From the NCBI GenBank assembly GCA_963718065.1, contig CAVQYE010000018.1, positions 27,047 through 91,046 of the forward strand: a DNA stretch of 64,000 bases. Direction: 5' to 3'. The position numbers were made by a program, and so were the translations under genes. Of this stretch, positions 44,311 through 54,421 are shown piece by piece. The stretch is from CAVPGP01 sp963718065. GTDB lineage: Bacteria > Actinomycetota > Thermoleophilia > Gaiellales > Gaiellaceae. The notes under the pieces are model-generated. The model was not told the DNA's origin and did no database searches. It was given only the letters and a program-made list of their open reading frames with translations. The first letter of the stretch is position 1. Each line of letters starts with the position of its first letter.

Positions 44311-45444
44311 CTACGTCGAGACGAGGTCCGGCGGGTGGGAGTTCAGCTTCCGCCCGCCGGCGTCCTCGCACACGACGACGTCCTCGATCCGGACGCTGAA
44401 CCGGCCCGGGATGATGATCGACGGCTCGTCAGTGAAGGTCATGCCCGGCTCAAGCGGCGTCTCGTCCTCGGGCGAGATGAACGGCTGCTCGTGGATGTCG
44501 AGCCCAATCCCGTGCCCCATGCGGTGGCGAAAATGCTCGCCGAGCCCGGCTTCTTCGATCGGCGCGCGGCAGGCGGCGTTGACGTCGCGCGCGAGTGTGC
44601 CGGGCGTCGCTGCGGCGCGACCGGCTTCCTGCGCGGCGAGCATGATGTCGTAGACCTCGCGGTAGTCGTCAGGCGGCTCGCCGCAGTAGATCGTGCGCCC
44701 GAAGTCGGAGCAGTAGCCGTCGACGACGGCGCCGAAGTCGAACATCACCGAGGTGCCCTCGGGAATCGGCTCGCGCGCCGTCGCCGTGCCCGAGTCGAAG
44801 TCTGTCGCCTCCATGCCCGTGAAGATGTGCGTCGCGAAGGAGGGCGTCCGCGACCCGTGCGCGAAGAGCTGGTGCTCAGTCTCCTCGAGTAGATCGAGCA
44901 TCGAGACCCCAGGCTGCACCTTGGGCGTCACCGCGGCCATCACTTGGTCGGCAACGTGAGCGGCGCGCGTCATCGTCTCGAGCTCCTCGGAGCTCTTGAC
45001 GCGGCGCAGGTGGTTGACGAGCGCGGAGCCGGTGCGGAGCTTGTCGAAGCCGACCGCGTTGCCAAGGTGGATGAGCGTCTCAGCCCACACGCGATCGCCG
45101 ACGGCGACGACCTCCGGCGACCCGAGCCCGCGCACGACGCGCTCGAAGATCGCAGGCCCGTCGTCGGTCTCGTTGACGACGACGAGCTCCCCCGGCGGCT
45201 CCCAGCCCCCGAACTCGAACCAAGCCGCCATGCGAGGCAGGACGAAAACGGGATCGGCGTCGAGCCGGAAGAACCCCCCGGCCACCCAGCCGTGCGCGTA
45301 AGAGCTCTGGCCGAAGTTGGGAACTCCGCGCTCCGCCCCGGAGAGGTATTCGAGGTCAGCCGAGAGCCCAACGAAGACCAGGTCGACCCCGTCGATGCTC
45401 ATGAGCTTGGAGAGTCGCCGGCGGCGAGCGGCGTAGTCGAACAC
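44311..45444 (-). CDS. M24-family Xaa-Pro aminopeptidase
   Basis: A 377-residue metallopeptidase with the creatinase N-terminal domain (LMSIDGVDLVFVGLSADLEY) and the M24 'pita-bread' domain. Metal ligands are visible: Asp in MFDFGAVVDGYCSDFGR (two Asp), His in HRMGHGIGLDIHE, Glu in FTDEPSII and Glu in VRIEDVVV. It removes N-terminal residues preceding proline. The gene is intact; the promoter side faces the end of the helicase gene. No operon partner is visible. Confidence 0.93.
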   Translation of the reverse strand: MFDYAARRRRLSKLMSIDGVDLVFVGLSADLEYLSGAERGVPNFGQSSYAHGWVAGGFFRLDADPVFVLPRMAAWFEFGGWEPPGELVVVNETDDGPAIFERVVRGLGSPEVVAVGDRVWAETLIHLGNAVGFDKLRTGSALVNHLRRVKSSEELETMTRAAHVADQVMAAVTPKVQPGVSMLDLLEETEHQLFAHGSRTPSFATHIFTGMEATDFDSGTATAREPIPEGTSVMFDFGAVVDGYCSDFGRTIYCGEPPDDYREVYDIMLAAQEAGRAAATPGTLARDVNAACRAPIEEAGLGEHFRHRMGHGIGLDIHEQPFISPEDETPLEPGMTFTDEPSIIIPGRFSVRIEDVVVCEDAGGRKLNSHPPDLVST

Positions 45445-45501
45445 GCGGCGAGTCTACGTTCCACCGATTCACTGGCCGCGAGCTGTGGCCAATCGTTGTA
45501 G

Positions 45502-48500
45502 CTATGCGACTGCAGCTGCAAACGAGGTGTAGAGCTCGGCGGGCAAGCGCCGCTGAAGCTTCCAGACGAAGGCGATCGGACGATCGCCCTCGTGGCTCAC
45601 GTACGAGGCCGGCCCGAGGCACCAGAAGGCGCGGTCAGTCGGTGCGCAGCCGAGCGAACAGCACGACGTTCGTGCCGGCGCTCGCGCTGGTTGATGTATC
45701 TCTGCCCAGTCGTCGCTGTCGGCGGCCGTCGCGGACTGGCTCTCCCAGTGGATCAGCTCGGCGGCTGATCGCGTAGTCGCGGTAGCGGGTGGTCGGCGAG
45801 AAGCCGCCGACGCTCTTGTCGAGCGTGAACGCGAAGAGGTCCGCCGCGATCTGCGGCTCCCACCACACACCGGTCTGCCACGTCGGCGGCTCGGCTCCTT
45901 CGCCGACGCCGAACGCGGCGAGGATCTCCGCGCGCGTGTAGCGCGAGTGAAGCGCGCAGCGGGACGCCGTGCAAGACCGAGCGGGTATTCGAGGTATGGC
46001 ACGCGGTCACGGAGCAACTCGAGCACCTCGAGCAGTTCGGCTGCGAACCTGCGGATGCGCCCAGACCTGCGCCGACCGCGTCGTCGAAGCTCGCCGACGC
46101 GCTCAACGCCGTGAGCGACGCGACGAGCATGCGGAGGAGCCGTTGTTCGCGCGGGCTCGAGCGCGTCGAGCGACGGTGGGTCGTCCGAGCCGCAGTAGCC
46201 GAACGGTAGACGTCGAGCCGTTCGTCGTCGTCGACGTGCAGCAGCCGCCCGACCGCGCGCAGCAGCGCGCTCTCCGCGGGTCCGTCGGGCGCAGACGGCA
46301 GACCAGCCTCGCGACGCATCTCCGACCAGCTGTGATCGCCGGCGTAGATGTCGTCGAGATCGAGGCCGCTGCTCTCGAGGTACTCGCCGAGACCGACCTC
46401 GCCGAGCGAGCGAAGCTCGCTGCACCGCTCGCGCCACGTGCTCGGAATGGCGTCGCGGATGCTGCTGAGCACGATCTCCTGCGCCACTGCGTCGAGGTGG
46501 AAGCTGCAGCCGGCCGGCAGGAACGGGAAAGTCGTTGCGCACCTGCCGCTCGACGTCGGCGCGCGAGCCGCCGAGCAACGCGCGGAAGCCGCCGGTCGAA
46601 GCGAAACTCCTTCCGATGTGTCCCGACGAAGTCGAGGACCGTGCAAGCGCTCTTCCCCACGGCCTTGCGCAGCCCCCGCCCGAGCTGCTGGAGGAAGAGC
46701 GTCGGACTGTCAGTCGGACGGAGCAGGAGAAGCGTGTCGACGCTCGGGACGTCGATGCCCTCGTTGAAGAGGTCGACGGTGAAGACGACGCGCACCTTCC
46801 CGTCGGAAAGATCGCGGAGCGCACCCGCTCCGCTCGTCTGGACGGCTCGCCGCCGAGAGCGCGACGGCCGGAAGACCGAGCTCCGTGAAGCGCTGCGCCA
46901 TGAAGCGAGCGTGGCCGACGCTGACGCAGTAGCCGAGCGCTCGCATGCTTGATGGATCGTCGACCTTCCGGCGGATCTCTTCGACGACCAGATGTGCCCA
47001 CGCGTGGTCGGCGGTGAAGACGTTCTCGAGCTCGCGTCGATGTCGTAGCCCTGTCCGCGGCGCCACGGGACGCGGCTCAGGTCGAGGCCGTCGTGGATAC
47101 CGAAGTAGGCAAATGGCGCGAGGTATTCCTGGTCGATCGCGTCCCAGAGTCGAAGCTCGGCCGCGATCCGGCCGTCGAAGTGACGGAGCACGTCGAGGCC
47201 GTCCGCGCGCTCGGGCGTGGCAGTCAGGCCGAGCAGCTCGACGCGGCTTCAGATGCTCGAGCAGCGCCTCGTACGACGGCGCAGCGGCGTGGTGGAACTC
47301 GTCCACGATGACTACGTCGAAATGCGTCGGGTCGATGTTCTGAACATCAGCGCTGTGCAGACTCTGGATCGACGCGAAGACGTGCTCGAACCGAGAGGGC
47401 CGCTGCCCACCCACCCACTTCTCGCCGAAGGCGCCGTCACGCAAGGCGTACCGGAACGTCGCACGGCTCTGGTCGAGGATCTCCTCACGGTGAGCGACGA
47501 ACAAGAGGCGGCTGCGTCGCAGTTGCGCTGAAGACGCGCGTAGTCGACCGCCGCCATGACCGTCTTGCCGGTACCGGTCGCCGCAACGAGCAGGTTTCGA
47601 TGATGGCCCTGGTGCCGAGCGAGAACGACGTGTTCGAGCAGCGCCTCCTGGAACGGGCGGAGCTCGAGCTCGATCGGGCTCAGGAGCGTCGGCATCCGCG
47701 CCGGGGAGCACCTCCGTCCGCCGTGCGAACTCCGTCTGCGTCGTACGCGGTGAAGTCGCGGCTCTCCCAGTAACTCGTGAAGACCGCCGCCATCTTCGCG
47801 ACCGCGTCCGGGTTGCGGGCCGCCGAGACGCGGACGTTCCATTCCAGCCCGAGTACCTGCGCCGAATGTGTGAGGTTCGACGAGCCGATGTACGCGGTCG
47901 AGTAACCGCTCTCTCGGTGGAAGATCCAGGCTTTAGCGTGAAGCCGCGTCGATGACGTGTCGTACGAGACCTTGATTTGGGCGCCGAGCTTCTCGAGCTC
48001 GTCGAGCGCGCGTTGCTCGGTGCTGTTGGTGTACGTCGTCGTCAGGACCCGCAATGGCTTGCCGGCCTCGCAGTGCCGACGGAGTGCGTCGGTCAGAGGC
48101 CGCACACCGCTCCACCGTACGAACGCCATGACGACGTCGATCGCATCAGCCGAGGGAACCTCTGCTCGGAGTTCATGCCCGACAGCGGGCTCGCCCGGCG
48201 CGTTGGTGAACACAGTCGTGTCGAGCAGCGGGGTGAGCGGGCGCTCAATCGTCTGTGGACGCCCGTCCGGAAGACGTTGCAACAGGGCCACCAACACGCG
48301 GGCAGGGTCGAGAAGTTCGTCGCCCTCGAGATTGGCCTTTCCATCCATGAACGGCTGAAGCCGCCGTATGAGCTCGGCGGCGATTCGTACTGCCTCGTCG
48401 CTTCGGTTTCCTTCCGGCACTCGGTCAATCGCTCTGGCCACGATCCCGGCGAGATGCCGGGAGACGCGATCCGACGCCTCCGCATCGCGCAGCTCCGCGA

Positions 48501-48603
48501 CGTCGGCTACAAGCTCTCCTTCAGCAATCTGCGCGAGCAGCTCATCGAGCTTGCGCGTCAGGAGCGCCTCATGCAGCCCCGGCTTGAGGGATTCGTTCGC
48601 CAA
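45502..48603 (-). CDS. PLD-like/superfamily II helicase/DUF3427 protein, 3' two-thirds heavily frameshifted
   Basis: One gene of about 1030 residues. The N-terminal 290 residues (48603-47735) are intact: a helical domain, then a PLD-like region with VVMAFVRWSGVRPL, TRLHAKAWIFHRESGYSTAY and IGSSNLTHSAQ (the HxK motif is HAK). Then comes an SF2 helicase with LLVAATGTGKTVMAAVDYAR, RLLFVAHREEILDQS, VIVDEFHHAAAP (DEFH), LFNEGIDVPSVDTLLLL and FLQQLGRGLRKA, and a DUF3427-type C-terminus (DIYAGDHSWSEMRREAGLPS, WWEPQIAADLFAFTLDKSVG). Between 45.65 and 47.73 kb the frame changes about 17 times, mostly by extra bases. Such proteins are suspected of antiviral roles, unproven here. Confidence 0.8.
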
Positions 48604-48751
48604 GACCGCGGAGTCTGCCAGCTCCTACGTCTGCTCCAAGATGCCCTCGGGGCCGGCCGCGACGTCGAAGCGAGATCTACGCCGGCGTCGCCATTGTCCG
48701 GCGTCGCGACGCTGGCGTGCCGAGAACGTGGAGCTAGTGGAGCCCGCGCGG

Positions 48752-48967
48752 CTAGCCCGGCGACGAGTCGTCGCCAGACGACTTCTTGCGCCAGAACATC
48801 ACGCCGGCGCCTACGGCTAGTAGCGACGCGACGATTGCGCCCTTTTTGGGGCGCCTTGCTTCGGTGTCGACCTTCACCGAGTCCATGGCCTTCTTCTTCG
48901 CCATGCGCTTGCTGAATTGCCACACGGTCCAGCCGAGGAGAGCGTAGCGGCGGTTGAAGACACTCAT
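48752..48967 (-). CDS. Small single-pass membrane protein
   Basis: A 71-residue protein: MSVFNRRYALLGWTVWQFSK, a basic middle (RMAKKKAMD, EARRPKKG) and one hydrophobic segment (AIVASLLAVGAGVMFW) followed by KKSSGDDSSPG. A cytoplasmic N-terminus with the membrane segment near the C-terminus is likely. Small proteins of this layout are common in actinobacteria. It lies between two gaps of 148 and about 190 bases; the upstream one contains a strong terminator. Function unknown. Confidence 0.65.
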   Translation of the reverse strand: MSVFNRRYALLGWTVWQFSKRMAKKKAMDSVKVDTEARRPKKGAIVASLLAVGAGVMFWRKKSSGDDSSPG

Positions 48968-48997
48968 GGTGCGACTCTATACCCGCTCCGCGAAAGG

Positions 48998-49030
48998 GAA
49001 ACGCCGCCCCTGCGGCACGGGCGGCGTTTC
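48998..49030. terminator. Strong intrinsic terminator-like hairpin
   Basis: GAAACGCCGCCC (48998-49009) pairs perfectly with GGGCGGCGTTTC (49019-49030) around a nine-base loop. The A/T ends make it look like a Rho-independent terminator in both directions, with TTTCTTT on the plus strand and TTTCCCTTT on the minus strand. On the minus strand it would end the sigma-factor transcript before the small membrane protein gene. Confidence 0.75.
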
Positions 49031-49043
49031 TTTGGGAGAGAGT

Positions 49044-49076
49044 GCCTGGAGGCCGGGGGCGGCCCGACCTCCAGGC
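49044..49076. other. Second GC-rich hairpin next to the terminator
   Basis: GCCTGGAGG (49044-49052) pairs with CCTCCAGGC (49068-49076) around a G/C-rich loop. It lies 14 bases from the intrinsic terminator, between it and the sigma-factor stop, so the sigma transcript would meet two hairpins in tandem. Confidence 0.5.
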
Positions 49077-49157
49077 GGGGACGAGGGCACGTCCACCTGA
49101 TGAGATGCCGCGCCCAGGACTTTCTTGCGGCCTGCTGACGGCTTTACAAAGCGGGCG

Positions 49158-50568
49158 TTACGGAACGCGGGCGGACACGACGTCCGTGACCGTCTGCGTG
49201 AGCTCGGGAACCGCTCCGTCGCCGCCCTTGCCGCCGTCCTTGCCGCTGTGATCCGACTCCTTGCCGTCGCCGCCTGAGTCGTGGCCCGACGAGCCGGACG
49301 AGTCGCCGCTGCCGCTCTTCTCGCCGTCCTTGCCTTCGCCGCCGTCGCCCTTCTGCTGGGGATCGGCGGGCGTGGCCGCGGGCTTGCTGTCCTCGCCGTC
49401 GCGGCTCTCCCCCTTGCCCTTGCCGGAGTTGCTGCGCTCCTCGGTGGCGTTCTCCTTGCCGCGGTGGTCGTCGAGCTGGGCGGCGTCGCGACGCTCGGTC
49501 TCGACGACGGAGGCCGTCTTGTCGTCGTCGCCCCGGCCGTCGTGGCCGCGGCCCTTGTGATCCTCGCCCTGCCCGCGGCGATCCTCGGCGATCCGCGAAC
49601 GCGACGACGGTGACGTTCCTCGTCGCGGACACGGAGACCGCCGGCGAGCTGATCGCCACGGCCGCAACGTGCCTCGGCGCCGGCTTCGCCTTCGGCTTGG
49701 CGGCCTGGGCCGCCTGCGGCGAGATCGGCACGCTGTGGTGCTGGACAAGCTGCTTGCCCTCGATGCCGCCGCCCGCGACGAGCAGGCCGGCAGCCGTCAT
49801 CGCGGCGGCCTTGACGGCGACGGTCGAGCCGACAGTCGCGCCGCCCCCGCCGAGCAGAGAACTGATCCAGCCGAGGAGCGGCACCGGCACCGGAGCGGCG
49901 CCGAGCGCCTTCAGCGCCCCCCGCTGCGCGCGCAGCCGGCGGGCATGGGTGGCGCACGACTTGCACTCACGCAGGTGCGCGCGCAGGGCGCCCTTCTCCG
50001 AGCGCGGCAGCACGCCGTCGGAGGCGCGCGACAGGGCGAGCTCCGCGTCGTCGCACGAGAGCGCGCCTTCGAGCTGCTCGCGCAGCGCCCGTCGCGCGCG
50101 GAAGATCAGCGTCTCGACCGCACCGACGGTGAGGCCGAGGATCGTGGCAATCTCGGCATACGAGCGCCCCTCTAGCTCACGCATCACGATCGCAGAGCGC
50201 TGGTTGAACTGCAGCTGCTGCAGGGCGCGCTGGATCTCATCGGCGGAGTAGCGCTCGTCGACCTCCTCGGCGGCCGGTGAGATCTCCTCGACGAACTCGA
50301 CCTCGCTCGGCCGGCGAGACGACTGGCGGAAGCGCTGCCGGCAGACGTTGTGCGCGATCGCGATCAGCCAGTTCTTCGGGGTGTCCGGCCGCTCGCCCTT
50401 CTGGAAGGCCCGGTAGGCGTTCAGGAAGGTCGTCTGCGTCACGTCCTCGGCGTCGGCCTCGTTGCGGAGGACCGCAAGCGAGTACCTGTAGACGTCCCCG
50501 ACATGCTTGCGGTAGAGGCGCTCGAACTGCCGGTCCTGCCTGGGGCGCTGCGCCAACAAGGGCGTCAT
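49158..50568 (-). CDS. Sigma-70 family factor fused to zinc finger, membrane segment and charged tail; one frameshift
   Basis: About 469 residues from the ATG at 50566-50568; an upstream TTG (50595) is less likely. Order: sigma region 2 (FERLYRKHVGDVYRYSLAVL, DVTQTTFLNAYRAF), region 4 (RSYAEIATILGLTVGAVE), an anti-sigma-like zinc finger with HLRECKSC, a hydrophobic Gly/Ala segment (STVAVKAAAMTAAGLLVAGG), an Ala/Pro/Lys linker, then a long tail rich in Asp, Glu, Gly, Ser and Lys ending VTDVVSARVP. One extra base near 49608 interrupts the tail. A sigma factor physically joined to its own membrane anchor and zinc domain would be controlled from the envelope. Confidence 0.82.
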
Positions 50569-50628
50569 ACCGACAAGATGCCTGAGATTTACCAAACTTG
50601 CGCGTTGGTCCAGTACGCTCAGCGGCGG

Positions 50629-51957
50629 ATGCGCGGGGTCACGCTGGGGACCGGGTTCAGCGTTCTTCGGGAGCGACAGTTCCGGCTGCTCTTCCTCGGG
50701 CAGACGCTTTCGCAGGTCGGCTCGTCGATCCTGCCGATCGCGTTGATCTTCGCCGTGCTCGAGTTTGGCTCTGCGTCAGCGCTCGGCATCGTCTCCGCGG
50801 CGCTTCTGATCCCGAACGTCTGCCTGATGCTCTTCGGCGGCGTCTGGGCCGACCGGTTGCCGCGGCAGAAGGTGATGCTCTACGCCGATCTCGTCCGCGC
50901 CGCATCGCAGGCCATGGCCGCCGTGCTGCTGTTCGTCGACGGGGCGACGGTCTGGAACTTCGCCCTGCTGGCCGCCATGTACGGCACCGCGAACGCCTTC
51001 TTCAACCCCGCCTCGACCGGGCTCGTGCCGGACACCGTCAGCCCCGAGCGGCTGCAGGCGGCGAACGCGCTGATGAGCCTCTCGCGGACGTCGCTGAACG
51101 TGCTCGGCCCGGCGATCGGCGGCGCGCTGGTGGCCTTCGTCGGCCCCGGCTCGGTGTTCGCGATCGACGCAGTCTCGTTCGTGCTGAGCGCGTGCTTCCT
51201 GGCGGTGATCCGCCCCGCCGCGCGGATGGTCGTCCGGGAAGGGATGCGCTCGGAGCTCGCGCGCGGCTGGCGGGAGGTGCGCTCGCGAACGTGGATCTGG
51301 ATGTCGATTGCCTACTTCGCGGTCTGGAACCTGGCGTTCGCGCCGTACTGGATCCTCGGGCCGATCGTCGCCAAGAACGAGCTCGGCGGTGCGTCCGACT
51401 GGGGCATCGTGATGACGCTCGCGGCGGTCGGGGGGATCGGGGGCGGCTTCGTCGCGCTCCACTTCCGGCCGCGCTTCCCGTTGCGGGCCGGCTACCTGCT
51501 GATCGCCCTCTACGCACTGCCGCTGCTGCTCGTGGCGCGGCCGTTCCCGGCGGTGGTGATCGGGATCGGCGCGGCGATCGGGGCGGCCTCGCTCGAGATT
51601 GCGAACACGCTTTGGTACACGACGCTGCAGCAGAAGGTGCCCCGCGAGGCGATCTCCCGCGTCTCGGCCTACGACTGGCTCGGCTCGCTGATCTTCCAGC
51701 CGGTGGGCTTCATCATCGCCGGGCCGCTCTCGCACATCTTCGGGATCAAGCCGACGTTGATCGGAGCGGCCGCTGTGATCGCGTCCGCCGCGGTCATCGT
51801 CAGCGCCGTGCCGTCGATCCGGGATCTCCGGCGCACGGACGATCTCGCAGTTGAGGAGCCGGCGGTCGCGCCGGAACTGACCCGGACGCCCGCGCCACAG
51901 GCCTTCGGCTCGGAACGAAGCTCGGCCGGCCCGACGCCGCGGGCGCGGATTCCCTGA
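50629..51957 (+). CDS. Major facilitator superfamily transporter
   Basis: A 442-residue membrane protein of the drug-exporter-like MFS_3 group, with about 12 hydrophobic segments. GVWADRLPRQKVML is the loop 2-3 motif A, NAFFNPASTGLVPD and SLSRTSLNVLGPAIGGALVA are typical of macrolide-efflux-like members. The C-terminal 40 residues are a Pro/Arg-rich cytoplasmic tail. The ATG at 50629 is only 60 bases from the divergent sigma-factor start, so both share a promoter region. Stop codons of this gene and lpd are one base apart. The substrate is unknown. Confidence 0.9.
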   Translation: MRGVTLGTGFSVLRERQFRLLFLGQTLSQVGSSILPIALIFAVLEFGSASALGIVSAALLIPNVCLMLFGGVWADRLPRQKVMLYADLVRAASQAMAAVLLFVDGATVWNFALLAAMYGTANAFFNPASTGLVPDTVSPERLQAANALMSLSRTSLNVLGPAIGGALVAFVGPGSVFAIDAVSFVLSACFLAVIRPAARMVVREGMRSELARGWREVRSRTWIWMSIAYFAVWNLAFAPYWILGPIVAKNELGGASDWGIVMTLAAVGGIGGGFVALHFRPRFPLRAGYLLIALYALPLLLVARPFPAVVIGIGAAIGAASLEIANTLWYTTLQQKVPREAISRVSAYDWLGSLIFQPVGFIIAGPLSHIFGIKPTLIGAAAVIASAAVIVSAVPSIRDLRRTDDLAVEEPAVAPELTRTPAPQAFGSERSSAGPTPRARIP

Positions 51958-51958
51958 C

Positions 51959-53365
51959 CTAGGCCTTCGCCGCGGTGCGCTTCCGATTCGGGACGTGAAT
52001 CGCCCGTCCCAGCGCCACGAGCCCCGCTTCCTTGATCGCCTCGCTGAGCGTCGGGTGGGCGGTCATCCCGTCGGCAACCGTCTCGACCGTCGCCTCGGCA
52101 TCGATCGCGACCGTCCCGGCCTCGATCAGATCCGTGACATGCGGGCCGACCATGACGAGACCCAGCAGCTCGCCGTACTGCGTCTCGTGGATCGACTTCA
52201 CCCAGCCGACCGTGGCGCCCTGCATCACCGCGCGCGCGTTCGCGACCCACGGGAACTGGCCAACCGCGACGTTGTCGCCGTACTGCTCGCGGGCCTCTGC
52301 CTCGGTGAGCCCGACACCGGCGATCTCCGGCTCGGTGTAGATCGGGCGCGGGACGGCGCGGTTGTCGACGATCGCATCGTGGCCGCACGCGTTCTCGGCG
52401 GCGACCTCACCCTCGCGGAACGCCGTGTGGGCGAGCTGCCAGTAGCCGGCGCAGTCGCCGACCGCGTAGATGTGCGGCACGGTCGTGCGCCGATGCTCGT
52501 CGGCGGCGATGCCCTTGCGCTTGTCGAACTCGACGCCGATCGTCTCGAGGCCGAGGTTCTCGACGACAGGCCCGCGGCCGACCGCGACCAGCATCAGGTC
52601 GGCCTGGACCGTCTCGCCGTCGCCGAAGTGCACCGTCAGTTCGGAGCCCGAGTCCTCGACCTTGGTGCATTGCTTCTCGAGGTGGAGCGCGATGCCACGC
52701 TTCTTGAACTGCTTCGCCAGCTCCTTCGCCGCGTCCTCGTCCTCGGCCGGAATCAGGCGCGGCAGCATCTCGATGATCGTCACCTCGCTGCCGAACGTCT
52801 GGAAGATCGAGGCGAACTCGGCGCCGATGATGCCGCCGCCGAGCACGACGAGCCGGCCGGGCACCTCCGTCTGCGCAAGCAAGCCGGTCGAGTCGACGCA
52901 CCGCGGCGAGTCGAGGCCGTCGATGGGCGGGCTGAGCGGGAAGCTGCCGGTGGCGATGATCGCCTGCTTGAACGTGACGTCCTCGCCGCCTTCGACCGCG
53001 AGCGTGTTGGCGTCGCGGAACTGGCCGGCGCCCTTCACCCACTGAACGCCATTCGCCTTGAAGAGGCTGGCGACGCCGCCGGTCATCTGCGAGACGACCT
53101 GGGTCTTCCACTCGTTCGCGGCGGGGAAGTCGAGCTCCGCCTGGCCGACCTTGACGCCAAGCTTGCCGAAGAGCTCGTTCGCCTGGTTCAGTCCGTGCGC
53201 CGTCTGCACCCACGCCTTCGTCGGGATGCAGCCGACGCGCAGGCACGTGCCGCCGAGCTCGGGCTCCTTCTCGATGCAGGCGACCGTCGCGCCCAGCTGC
53301 GCCGCGCGAATCGCTGCGGTGTAGCCGCCGGGCCCGCCGCCGAGGACGGCAACGTCAACTTCCAT
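51959..53365 (-). CDS. lpd: Dihydrolipoyl dehydrogenase (E3)
   Basis: A 468-residue flavoprotein that reoxidises dihydrolipoamide of 2-oxo acid dehydrogenase complexes. The FAD motif is VAVLGGGPGGYTAAIRAAQ, the redox disulfide GGTCLRVGCIPTKA (CxxxxC), the NAD motif VVLGGGIIGAEFASIF, and the C-terminal catalytic HPTLSE contains the active His. The ATG at 53363-53365 follows AGGAG. The open frame continues far upstream, but that part is antisense to other genes. The matching E1 and E2 genes are at 58.3-61.7 kb, so this E3 may serve that complex. Confidence 0.95.
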   Translation of the reverse strand: MEVDVAVLGGGPGGYTAAIRAAQLGATVACIEKEPELGGTCLRVGCIPTKAWVQTAHGLNQANELFGKLGVKVGQAELDFPAANEWKTQVVSQMTGGVASLFKANGVQWVKGAGQFRDANTLAVEGGEDVTFKQAIIATGSFPLSPPIDGLDSPRCVDSTGLLAQTEVPGRLVVLGGGIIGAEFASIFQTFGSEVTIIEMLPRLIPAEDEDAAKELAKQFKKRGIALHLEKQCTKVEDSGSELTVHFGDGETVQADLMLVAVGRGPVVENLGLETIGVEFDKRKGIAADEHRRTTVPHIYAVGDCAGYWQLAHTAFREGEVAAENACGHDAIVDNRAVPRPIYTEPEIAGVGLTEAEAREQYGDNVAVGQFPWVANARAVMQGATVGWVKSIHETQYGELLGLVMVGPHVTDLIEAGTVAIDAEATVETVADGMTAHPTLSEAIKEAGLVALGRAIHVPNRKRTAAKA

Positions 53366-53379
53366 CTCAGTCTCTTCTC

Positions 53380-54387
53380 CTAGGTCGTTTCCGCAGGCGA
53401 TGGTACCGGCCGGGCGACGATCACCGGGAAGGGTCCCGGCCGGATCTCGGCCAGCCGGAAGCCCGCTGCGCCGAGCAATTCCTTCCACTGTGTCGCGGTG
53501 CGTTCCCGGCCTCCGATCAGGACGAGCATGTGCAGGTCGATCAGCTTCGCCATCACTCCGCCTGGCCCGTCGGGCACGACGGCGTCGACGACGAGCAGCC
53601 GTGAATCCGGGCTCATCGCGGCGCGGCAGGCCTGCAGGATCCGAATCGCCGGCTCGTCGTCCCAGTCGTGGAGGATGTGCGAGAGGACGTAGACGTCGCC
53701 GCCGGACGGGACGCCCGAGAAGAAGTCGCCGCTCGTGAACTCGCAGCGCTCGGCGACGCCGGCCGCCTCGATGCTCGCCAGCGCGCCCGCCTCGGCATGG
53801 GGCAGGTCGTAGACGACTCCTCTTAGGCGTGAGTGCCCGGCGAGCAACTCCGCCAGCAGCGTGCCGGTGCCGCCGCCGACATCGACCACGACCTCGTTCG
53901 ACCACGGCAGCTCGGCGACGACCCGCACGCGCAGCATGGAACCGGCAGCCATCGCGCGATTGAACGTCGCCGCCTCGGCCGGATGCTTGTCGAGCCAGTC
54001 GAAGTAGCCCTCGCCGAGCGCGGCCGGCGTCGCCGCCTGCCCGGTCCGGAACGAGTCCTCGCTTCGAGTCCAGGCACGGTAGTGCTCGTCGGCGAGGCTC
54101 TGGGCGATCCACGTCACCGAGCCGTCGATGTCCACCCGGAGGAACTCCGACTTGGGCGTGTTGACGACCCGCCCTTCCACGAAGGAGAAGATCCCGAGCT
54201 CGGCGAGCGCCCGCACGATCCGATGGAGCGAGTCCTCCGTGAGGCCCGTCTGCGCCGCCAGCTCGGCGGTCGTCAACGGCTGCTCGGCGACGAGGTCGGC
54301 GACACCTGCCCGCGCCATCGCGGCAATCGCCTGTGTCACCATGAACCCGTAGGTGTCGCGAAGCAGTTCGAGGCGCACCTCGCTCAT
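53380..54387 (-). CDS. SAM-dependent O-methyltransferase-like protein
   Basis: A 335-residue methyltransferase of the small-molecule O-methyltransferase type. An N-terminal winged-helix dimerisation domain (LTTAELAAQTGLTEDSLHRIV) is followed by a Rossmann domain with VVVDVGGGTGTLLAELL (SAM motif I), DLPHAE, and LSHILHDWDDEPAIRIL, the catalytic His region of this family. LLVVDAVVPDG is the late motif. The gene is intact, lies 14 bases before lpd and is divergent from a VOC protein gene over a palindrome. Its acceptor is unknown; quinone or phenol derivatives are plausible. Confidence 0.88.
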   Translation of the reverse strand: MSEVRLELLRDTYGFMVTQAIAAMARAGVADLVAEQPLTTAELAAQTGLTEDSLHRIVRALAELGIFSFVEGRVVNTPKSEFLRVDIDGSVTWIAQSLADEHYRAWTRSEDSFRTGQAATPAALGEGYFDWLDKHPAEAATFNRAMAAGSMLRVRVVAELPWSNEVVVDVGGGTGTLLAELLAGHSRLRGVVYDLPHAEAGALASIEAAGVAERCEFTSGDFFSGVPSGGDVYVLSHILHDWDDEPAIRILQACRAAMSPDSRLLVVDAVVPDGPGGVMAKLIDLHMLVLIGGRERTATQWKELLGAAGFRLAEIRPGPFPVIVARPVPSPAETT

Positions 54388-54421
54388 CCGGCGATCCTAT
54401 GATTCCGGGAATCCGCGCAGA

